A DNA stretch of 64,000 nt from a virus: positions 1 to 64,000 of IMG/VR virus record IMGVR_UViG_3300037808_001516; one strand, 5' to 3'. The notes beneath the pieces are model-generated. The model was not told the DNA's origin, searched no databases, and worked only from the letters and a program-made list of their open reading frames with translations. How positions within the stretch are numbered: position 1 is the first letter of the stretch; the number at the start of each line of letters is the position of its first letter. A program made the position numbers and the translations under genes. Shown piece by piece: positions 30,037-39,100 of this stretch.

Positions 30037-30330
30037 ATGTGGTTTGCCCTTTTTATAATCAGCGCGAGCTTAAATTTATTGGCAATTTTTTATATAAGGT
30101 GGTTAATAAAAGTTATTTCTACGATTAATGAAGACGTCAAGTCGGTTTCTAGCTTGGTTACGGAGTTCGCTGAACACACTAAAAGTGTATATGAGTTAGA
30201 AGTTTTTTATGGAGATGAAACTTTAAAGTCCCTCATGGTACATGCCACGAAATTGTCTGAGCAGCTGAGTGATCTAGACTTAGTTTTAAATGAAGAAGAG
30301 GAAGAACAACTTGGAACAGAAGAAGATTAA
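30037..30330 (+). CDS. small membrane-anchored protein
   Basis: 97 residues. Residues 1-28 (MWFALFIISASLNLLAIFYI) form one membrane helix with a short cytosolic or periplasmic acidic domain following. The rest is helical and acidic, ending EEEEEQLGTEED. No family recognised. Its last 20 bases overlap the sigma-factor start. Confidence 0.62.
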   Translation: MWFALFIISASLNLLAIFYIRWLIKVISTINEDVKSVSSLVTEFAEHTKSVYELEVFYGDETLKSLMVHATKLSEQLSDLDLVLNEEEEEQLGTEED

Positions 30331-31018
30331 AAGAAAAAGAAGACCCCGGACGAAGAACAATTACTTCACTAAAGTTCATGAGGACGCAATAGTAAAGTAT
30401 GCTCTCTCTTCCAGTAGGGAAGAAAAATCAAAACTGTATATTTCTCTGATACAGCCTGCTTTTGATGAGATGGTGAATAAGATTATATTCACTTACAAAT
30501 TCAACAACCTACCAAACATAGACCCACTACGTGATGATTGTAAGATATGGCTAACAACAATATTGGATAAATATGATCCAAATAAGGGCTCCAAAGCATT
30601 TTCTTATTTTTCAGTTGTGACAAAAAATTGGTTCATCCACAAAGTAAAAAAGAACTCAAAGGACTTAAAGAGACAAGTATCATATGAACATATCGTACAT
30701 AACGGCGGGCCCGACTCCTTAGGTACCTCAAGTAGCAAGGTAGAATATGTAGAACAGAGGGAACAGGCTGAGTTCTGGATGTGTTTGTTGACCCAGGTTG
30801 ACAAATGGGACACTGGAAACTTAAAAGCTAACGAGAAGGCAGTACTAGAGGCTGTAAAAGTCCTGTTGCATAACATAGAGGATATAGAGATATTTAATAA
30901 AAAGGCTGTCTACCTCTACTTGAGAGAGTTGACTGGGCTGAATACAAAGCAGGTGGTTAACAACTTAAATAAATTAAGAGAAAAGTACAGAACTTTTAAA
31001 CACAGGTGGGATAAGTAA
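30311..31018 (+). CDS. gp55-like late sigma factor
   Basis: 235 residues from TTG 30311, chosen because gaagaggaag precedes it and the product MEQKKIKRKRRPRTKNNYFT is the usual basic start; an ATG at 30290 lacks a ribosome site. LRDDCKIWLTTILDKYDPNK followed by GSKAFSYFSVVTKNWFIHKV is the sigma-70 region 2-type helix pair, kept in the T4 gp55 family, that binds core polymerase and late -10 elements. The rest (LNTKQVVNNLNKLREKYRTF) is helical. It would redirect host RNA polymerase to late promoters, with TATAAATA-type motifs in this window as candidates. Confidence 0.75.
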   Translation: MEQKKIKRKRRPRTKNNYFTKVHEDAIVKYALSSSREEKSKLYISLIQPAFDEMVNKIIFTYKFNNLPNIDPLRDDCKIWLTTILDKYDPNKGSKAFSYFSVVTKNWFIHKVKKNSKDLKRQVSYEHIVHNGGPDSLGTSSSKVEYVEQREQAEFWMCLLTQVDKWDTGNLKANEKAVLEAVKVLLHNIEDIEIFNKKAVYLYLRELTGLNTKQVVNNLNKLREKYRTFKHRWDK

Positions 31019-31034
31019 TAATTTTTACGAATTC

Positions 31035-31043
31035 CTATTTATT
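31035..31043 (+). promoter_or_regulatory. CTATTTATT element before the gene at 31046
   Basis: CTATTTATT ends two bases before the ATG at 31046, with no ribosome site. Same core as at 261, 2095, 3637 and 41200. If it is a promoter the mRNA would begin at or inside the start codon, so either the message is leaderless or the motif has another role. Confidence 0.33.
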
Positions 31044-31045
31044 TT

Positions 31046-31339
31046 ATGGCAAAACAAAACTTAGAAAAATATATTGAAGACGCGACAAAGAATATAGTTG
31101 ACGACCGGGCTGCAACTAAAACCTTGCTCATGACGGTTATGAAATACATGCAACTGGGAGACGATCGTCACAAAGAGGTGGGATTGATAGCAGCCAAGTA
31201 CTTAGAAACATTACAAAGATCTAACGAACAATTGGTTAAACTTGCAGCGCTTCTTCAAAAACAGGATCGTAGCACTGACGGTATATCCGACTCAGACAAG
31301 CAAGAGTTATTTGATCTGATAAACGACTCCGAGGAATAA
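31046..31339 (+). CDS. unknown helical phage protein (97 aa)
   Basis: All-helical: NLEKYIEDATKNIVDDRAAT; KYMQLGDDRHKEVGLIAAKY; LETLQRSNEQLVKLAALLQK, acidic at the end. This is a type of small conserved protein in T4-like marine phages that lies before baseplate genes; a small-terminase-like or assembly-factor role has been suggested for look-alikes, but I have no sequence evidence for it. Start lacks a Shine-Dalgarno. Confidence 0.6.
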   Translation: MAKQNLEKYIEDATKNIVDDRAATKTLLMTVMKYMQLGDDRHKEVGLIAAKYLETLQRSNEQLVKLAALLQKQDRSTDGISDSDKQELFDLINDSEE

Positions 31340-31343
31340 TGCC

Positions 31344-32144
31344 ATGACAAGACCAACAAACATAGATACGGCCGTCTCTAAGAACAAGAGCCCGATTCAA
31401 AACCGCGCCGGCACCCAAAATATATTCGACAAAATGAGATCTTTCTTTGCTGATGTAAAAAAGAAAGATGCCGAGCAAGGAACAGATGGAAAATTTTATG
31501 GATATGTGTTGTATAGCAATAAGTTAACGGTCGACCAATTTAAAGAGTTATTTAAAAATAATAAAGAATTTATGACAGATGTCATTGTTGATGGGTCCGA
31601 CGGAACAGACACCAAGCCCTCTGGAGAAGTTGTCGAAATGTATGTATACGTCCCGCAAGTTTCAGACTTTCTACCAGAACCGGACATCAGCCTTCTGAAT
31701 AAGTTCATATCTCTCAGGAAAGACGAAAAAGTATTAGAACTCCTAAAAACGCAGAGAGCAGAGTACGCAGCCCTTGAAGGTCTGAACTCAGAAGGGCCCG
31801 CCACAGCACAATCCAGCGCCCCTTCAGGCCCGTTGCCAGCGTCATCCCCAATTAGCACAGAGGCTAGAAGAGTTAAGAAAAATTCGGAAGCACAAAGGAT
31901 ATTTGAAAAACTTAGAGAATCTCTGAACATTATAACCATGTATCCTAAAGTCTACAAATACACTGAAAAAAGTGAATACTATGCCCCTGGAACAGCTTGC
32001 GAGGTGGAGTTTCCAAACGACGTCCAGAAATCAATGTTAACTATGGGATATGGAATTTATAAGAAACAGCTATCTGGCAAGATAGTTTTTGAAAATGAAG
32101 ATGCCGGCGCCTTAGATAGATTCGTTGATCGGAGTTTTTCATAA
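31344..32144 (+). CDS. putative baseplate component (266 aa)
   Basis: 266 residues. The N-terminal domain (about 20-130) and C-terminal domain (about 170-266) are joined by a low-complexity Ser/Pro/Ala linker (SAPSGPLPASSPIS). The C-terminal segment YYAPGTACEVEFPND resembles segments of baseplate/needle adaptor proteins. It precedes the spike-like gene by a one-base overlap (TAATG). Position makes a baseplate or tail assembly role likely; no motif proves it. Confidence 0.55.
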   Translation: MTRPTNIDTAVSKNKSPIQNRAGTQNIFDKMRSFFADVKKKDAEQGTDGKFYGYVLYSNKLTVDQFKELFKNNKEFMTDVIVDGSDGTDTKPSGEVVEMYVYVPQVSDFLPEPDISLLNKFISLRKDEKVLELLKTQRAEYAALEGLNSEGPATAQSSAPSGPLPASSPISTEARRVKKNSEAQRIFEKLRESLNIITMYPKVYKYTEKSEYYAPGTACEVEFPNDVQKSMLTMGYGIYKKQLSGKIVFENEDAGALDRFVDRSFS

Positions 32145-33172
32145 TGAAAAAGACAGATAAAAAATTTCACATTGAAGACGAGTTCTTTAAATCTGGATAT
32201 AACGGACAAGGTCCAAATCCGCTCTATGAACCAGTCCCAAACTTTTCAAGCCGACCCGGCGACGAGATCTTTCAGCCTGCAATAAATAACAACACGATTA
32301 TAATCTTAGGTCGCGACCGAGACCCATTCAGGGAAACAAAGGAAGGTGTCAAAGAAAAACACGCGAACAATCCTATCGATATAGAAACAGTGTCGGGATA
32401 TTCTGACTTTATGGGCGCAGGTGCCATCGACATGATTGTTGGTAGAGGCGCCCCATATGCCGTTCCAGGTGTTGGTGACTACCCCAATAGCTTGCCGCCC
32501 CTCTACCTAACCAAGACGGACAATAATTTAAGATCGGTTAGATTGAGAGACGGAGAGTTCCACCCTGGGTATGTAATGGATGCCGCTCGAATTTACATAA
32601 GTCAAATGTGTGATATAGACGAATATTTCGCACTTAAGAACACAGAAGATATAACGGTAGACCAAGGGCCGAGTTCTGCAATAATCCTTAAAGGGGACAG
32701 GTTGAGGATGCATTCTCGAAGAGACGTTAAGATAATCGCCGGCGGAGACAAAGACACGCCAACTGACTCAAACGGCTTCTCAATTCGAGAAAGAGGAAAA
32801 ATACATCTAATAGCCGGCAACGGAAGGTATGGTAACCAGCAACCTATACCTGTAGGTACGAACCTTGTAGCATGTTTGAATGATATTATAGAAAGTATTC
32901 AGTCAATCTCTACAATTTTAGAGAATGTGGTAGTTGCTCAAAAAGAAGTCAATGCTGCACTTAAAGGACACGTTCACGGCACCGGCGCCGGACCCACTAC
33001 ATCACCAGATCCAATTTTGCAAACATATTGTTTGAATGCTGATTTGGGAATGATTAACGACCTTAGACAGTTAATTTCTGAAAAAACAGTAAACACTTTA
33101 GCGATAGTTAATAATTACTTAAGCCCTGCAGGCGCCAAATACGTGAATAGTAGATACAACACTACGACATAG
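32144..33172 (+). CDS. putative central-spike/baseplate hub protein
   Basis: 342 residues. The centre (about 165-225) reads SSAIILKGDRLRMHSRRDVK then IIAGGDKDT and GKIHLIAGNGRYGN. This short beta-repeat with ILKGDRLRM-type turns resembles the C-terminal beta-helix of gp5-type spikes. The C-terminal 100 residues are helical (LNDIIESIQSISTILENVVV) and end GHVHGTGAGPTTSPDP, a His-rich turn commonly found in spike-tip sequences. It starts in the last codon of the previous gene, ahead of the giant gene. A spike or hub role is inferred. Confidence 0.58.
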   Translation: MKKTDKKFHIEDEFFKSGYNGQGPNPLYEPVPNFSSRPGDEIFQPAINNNTIIILGRDRDPFRETKEGVKEKHANNPIDIETVSGYSDFMGAGAIDMIVGRGAPYAVPGVGDYPNSLPPLYLTKTDNNLRSVRLRDGEFHPGYVMDAARIYISQMCDIDEYFALKNTEDITVDQGPSSAIILKGDRLRMHSRRDVKIIAGGDKDTPTDSNGFSIRERGKIHLIAGNGRYGNQQPIPVGTNLVACLNDIIESIQSISTILENVVVAQKEVNAALKGHVHGTGAGPTTSPDPILQTYCLNADLGMINDLRQLISEKTVNTLAIVNNYLSPAGAKYVNSRYNTTT

Positions 33173-33181
33173 GAACATAAT

Positions 33182-36100
33182 ATGGCTTTTAAGATAGACA
33201 TTGAACATAGAGGCCGGTTTTTAACGTTCGGACCTAGATTTAAAGGCGAGACCGGGAAAGACATTTTCGCCGCCAAGGTGGCATTAGGAATACTCCGGCC
33301 AATTCCAGCCGCGTCTGAAGAAGAAAATAGCATAGAGCTTGGTACTGAGCTGTCTTATGATTCTAATATCCCCTTGGACGAGCAGAAGTGGTTCGATTGC
33401 TCAACTGGTTTGGGCGTTGACTTGGCAAAAGCGACAAAATTCGACACAACCTTGGAAAATGCTTTAATAAAATTTCAGTTAGATAATCAGTTTCTAATAA
33501 CCTCTTATTATTTTGAGAAATTTGGATATTTAAAGTTGCTCAACGCAGCAACAAATGACAAGACTATATTTGAAGCAGAGATAGCATCACAGATCTCAGT
33601 TTCCATGGGGTTATTCGAATCAGAATTGAGGACACTTGGCGAGGCTACTATCGCGATTATGCACGGATGGCTACCTGGAACCCGATTAGCGACAAACACC
33701 TCTTACACGCATGACGACAGGGTCTATTCAAACTCCAATATCTATGACGGTAGACTTCCCACCGTATTCGACTTGGTTCCTATCGGAATATATAACAACT
33801 TACTAGATCCAGAATATTCTCAAAACTTTGCTTCACTGCTCCGATCAGGTCTCGCAATACCCGGGACTTTGGCAAAGTCAGCAATCGCAAACGGCCCCCG
33901 AGATGGCGAGAGTTTTATGGAATGGCTTTCTAGATCAATGGAATCTAACAGGGCATGGGCATCCACACTTGGAGACGAATTCTTAAATTTTGAATATGGG
34001 TCTTTGCAATATTACCCCGTACTCACCGCGAAAAGTTCTTTATACACCGCTGCGAGTCAAGTAGTGGACTACTATTTAGAAAATGATTTATTTTCACAGA
34101 CTCTGTCGCAAGAGGAATTAAACGAACAGGCGAGAAGGGCTATCTATCCAGATCCCTTTTCGAGAGAGGATGTTTTCATAATAGATGGAACAAGGTTGGG
34201 GATATATACCGACACTGAATATTTTCTACGCGCAGAAGGTCCTCTGCCACCAGCATCGCTTCAAGAGGAGACTCAAGAGCAGCTCGAAGAGAGGGCGTTA
34301 AAAACAGCACTAGACAAATCACAGAAACCTGAAATATGGTATTTTCTCAAAGATGACGAAAAGTTTAAACAAACTTACCCTTCTCGCGACCGTTCATCAG
34401 ATGCATCATCTGGCCCGGACCATTCGGGAGATTATCCTTCTAGAATTACATTAAGTATGTCAGCCAGCTTACGAGAAAATTATGGTGACCTGTACTCTCC
34501 ACATGGAGACACTACAGGTTTCAAGAAAGAAAACTATTGGGTCTTGACAGCTGACGAAACAATAATTGAAGCTGGAGACAATCAAAATAAAGCACAGCAT
34601 TGGAGAGTGTTAGAGTCATCAAACGCCTCAAACCCATTGATAAGGTTTAAGGAATTTATCACGCCTTCCCTGAGACCAGGACAGAGCTATAGGGCTTTGT
34701 TTGAAATTAATAGACAAAAGTTTGAATTAATTACAGATGGAGAAGGTTTCGAGCAGCCCCCAGAATCCGCCACTCTAGATGTTGACCCAACATCCGAAAA
34801 TGTTTGTTTAGATCAAAATTCAGAGCAAGCAGAGCGCGCTTACGAAGAGTACCGATCACATGCCATAAAGAGAAGAAGAGAGATGGTTCGAAAAATCAGG
34901 GAGGCTGTGAGAAGTAATGACGGCTCTAGGACAACTGTTAATCTCGGCGTTCTTGGCGACTTGGACCTGGGAGGGTTTAATAATTTAAACATGGACACGC
35001 AAAGCGATTACGAGGTAATGCAAAAGGTGGCTCAAGTTTTACCAGGACAAGAAGCAATCGACTTTATCACTGGCTTTTCCGCAAGTACCAAAGACAGAAA
35101 ACTTAATAACCCTGACAACGACACAAACAACCTATCGATAACAGTGGAAGAGTTGAAGGAGCGCGTCGACAAAGCAGCAGAAGACCTAAGAGAGGCACAA
35201 GACATAATTACAAGAGAAAGAATAAAATTTGAAAAAGGGACAGACTTTAATGGTCAAAACGAAGCTGCACAGCTAAGTGCTTTTTTTACGGACACAATCG
35301 ACCGAGAATTCGGAAAAAAGTACAAAAACTTATCGAAGGAAGAATTGTCAACATCACTAGATTTTAGCTTTAGGGCCACCGGAGTAGGCCTGTTAGGTCA
35401 CCGGTCAGGTAAAGACGTTACAAGCTTCGCCGGCAATAAATCAGCCGGACTGAATGAAGTTGAGTCGAAAAAAATATTCACAAGACCTCGTACAAACAAC
35501 TATCTGTCTTTAATAAAAGATATGACTGCTGCACCAAAATTTTCGGGTTTTTTCGATGATTCTAGAAACTCATGTAAAGACTTAGGCATCAATATTGACA
35601 AAATTACTGCGTATGCTTTTGTTACAAAATATACCTCCGGGCTAAAGGCTGCCGCAAGAAAAGAGGAAGACTTTTCATTTAAGAGTTGGTTCGAAAATAA
35701 TGTCACAGACCCAATAAAGGAGTTCGGCGCCACCTCAGCACAGAATTTTGAAGATTCCTTCGATCCTGACAACTTCCCTGAAGACGCGGCATTAAGAGCC
35801 CTAGGCCAAGAGTGTGATCTAGAAAAGGTATGGTTAGGAGCCCTTGACAAGCTTGATTTAGTATCTCTACTATGTGATTATATCAAGTGTATTAAGCTAC
35901 CTCCTTTTGATTTTAAAGCCCCCGATTTCAGGCTTCCTCCCCTACCTAAGGTTCCTATATTGGGATGGTATGCTGGTTTTTATAAATTTGTAAGGGACAA
36001 TTATGAGCAGATATTAACTAGGCTAGCCTGTACCGCATCCAAGATGATAATAGACAAGCTAGCATTCCCGTTCTGTGAAGAACAGTTGCAAGACTTTATC

Positions 36101-39100
36101 CAAAATGATCTATTGTCGAAAAACCAGTACGCAAAGCAAGCAGTTATTGAATCGCTGACACGAACCGGAGTACCTGATGCAGACAAGGCGAAAGACTTCT
36201 TCGATGCAACATCCAACATCCTGACCGGCAGAGAACTTTGTTATATATTTAAAGGGAACATGCCAGACGATGCAACAATGTCTGCAATAACAAGGATGGC
36301 TGCAGCCACCGGAGTTTCGGAATACCTAGGAACTCCAGAAGACGTTATCAACTTTTTTGGTGTAGTTGGAGTGTATTTGCCTGACGAAATATGTGACCAG
36401 TTGAATAATCAAACTATTGTTAGCCCGACTAACTGTGATGATACAAACGATCTATTAAGAGGTGTAAGAAATAGACTACAAACAGGTGATGCCACTCTTT
36501 CGGATGAAGAGATAAACAGAGTTGTGAATTCTGCGGAACAAAGCAAACAAGAAGAAGCGGACAGGTTAAAGTCTTTTCTCGATAATGGTTTCAGCGGCTT
36601 GGTACCACCGATATTTCAGTATGGAAATGAAAGCGCTCCAATGTCAGACTTTCCAGAACACTTTAAGAAGGAACAAGAGAAGACAGCAGAGTCCATCTTT
36701 TCAGTACCTAAAAAAGCCTACAGCGAGGGGTTGGCTCAATATGTTCCAGCTATGTACGTAGGAAGCCCAGTTGATCTATGGCCATACGATGAAAGGTATG
36801 ACCAGTGGCAAGTATTGAGGCTTGAGTCTGCCCTGGAGCAGTTGAGGGTGTACGCGGAGACGATGGACCCCATCACCGGTTTCAACCCAAGACCAGAGTC
36901 TCAATGGGCTTCTTTGCATACATTATATGAAGTTGAGATTATAAACACTATACCAGGGAATCTAATTTCAGAAGATAAGAAAGCGTCTTTGCAAATTCTA
37001 GAAGGGACAGAGAATTCTAGTAATCCTGATTACATAGTTCCTCATGATACTGAGATTTTTAATCCACAAAGAAATAGCTACACAGGAAAGCTTGATATAC
37101 AAACCAAACGGAATTCAGTGTTGGTCCACAAGAGAAAGATTGCCGGCATGGACACTAAAGAGAATATCGAATTCGCACTCATCGGCTTAGAGGATGTAAT
37201 AGACAGATACGATAAACGAGTCAGACGAACTTCAGACGGAAAACAAGATAGACTCAAACGACAACGAGAGCCTTTTTTGACACAAAGGACAGAGCTGAAA
37301 AACTTGCTTTATCGACTTGAACAAAATCCCGAAACGGACTTGTCTCAAGCCGGAGTGGTATCTTACGAATTTTTTATGGCCTATCAGCAAAATATAAACA
37401 GTGAAGAAATTGAGAATTATACCGATGATTCAGGGAACAGACTTCAATTTGCACTTATACCATGGTTGGTCACAGGCCCAGATGAAACGGGCTCCGAAGA
37501 TTATCGAGTACACTCCATGGACTACGAATACAGTAAATTCTTGCGAGAGTACCTCGAAACAGACGCGAATTTGATTTCGTCAGCGGACTGTGTCGAGCGT
37601 ACAATGTCCATCGAATACAACGCGTACGGCATACCGAGCTTTTCGTACGACTGTGTGGAATACGCCCCAAAACCAAACTACGGAGAACTTAAAGAAAACG
37701 GTAAGAGAATTTTTGATACTCCCACTGCAGCTGCATACTTTAGGCTAAACTTCAGTCGCACTGGAGAAGATGACGCCAATGCAAATATTCAAACGGCTAT
37801 AAATGCTGTGTCGCAAAGAATAAATGATTTGTCATCTAGAATAACGGAAATAATCACCAATAGGCCTCCCATATCCGATGATCTTTTACTTCCAGGCCTT
37901 GAAGAACTCTTAGATCAAAGATCAGAAATAGCTTTAGAATCATCAGACAGCACCGCTGAGACCGTAGCATCCAGCGGTCAGCAATTCTCACTTGAATTTA
38001 GAGCAACTACAGCATACTCTCCGAAGATTACTTTGAGAGAGATGACTGCCGCGGAAGGAAAAGACAGGTACGACATGATAATTGAGGGAGACTTTTTCAT
38101 TGGGCTTGATCTGGAATCAGCCAGTGGACCCGCAGGAAGAGAGGTCTACAGTTATTGCAACCAATTACCAGACGCATATACACACCCAAGACCGCAAATG
38201 CGCACCCAAGAAGATTTCTTTTCGTCAAAAAGACATAGATTTTCAAATATGCTGATTGATAAATTAAAGTCTAATTTTTCATATCAGAGACAGAATACTA
38301 ACAATCAATACTTTGAAACTGAATTCACAAGTGGCGAGTTTTACAAGAGAACGACAGAAGCAATCATAGAGTCTCTTTTAGAAGAGCTATCTGAATCTTA
38401 CTTGTTTGAATCGGAAGAAGTCGAGAGACTAGATAACAGAATAGTTGGAAAAAGACAGAGGAGTACTTGTGTATCAAACCGATTCTCATTCGGTGATGCA
38501 TCAGTGGTTGCTTTCAACAAGGCTATACTTGGAGATGTCTCGACTGAAATAGCAAAAGAAATGGCAAAACCAGAAAATGCACCGGAAAATTATGATTTTG
38601 ATTCCCCATCTGCATTTGACAAGGCGATGCAAAATTTAGCATTCAAAGGCTTTATTAAAACGTGCTTGATGGATATTTTACTGAAAGGTGGATTGGCTTA
38701 TTCTAGGTGGGACGTCGAGCCGATAGTGGAAGAACAGTTTTTTATAGATTATGCGATATCTTATGTTTTTAACGAACTTCAGAGTAGTAGTGAATTGAAA
38801 GATTCTTGGAGGATAAACATTGAAAATGTAACAGGGATATCCAATAGCAAGGTTGCTCTTGATACTTTGGTGAAACAAGAGTTGATAAGATTGCCAAACT
38901 ATTCGAAACAGATCTTCAACCCTGAAAACAATAGTACAAATTTCTATAACTGGTTCCTGGAGGAAAAGACGTCACACTTTCACGTATCTAAGTTCGCGGA
39001 CTCTGAATCTCAACCATATTCGCCCCACATCGCGAAACATATAAATAGAATTTACGATAACCAAAACGAGAAAGTTTTTATACAAAACAAACCTGAATTT

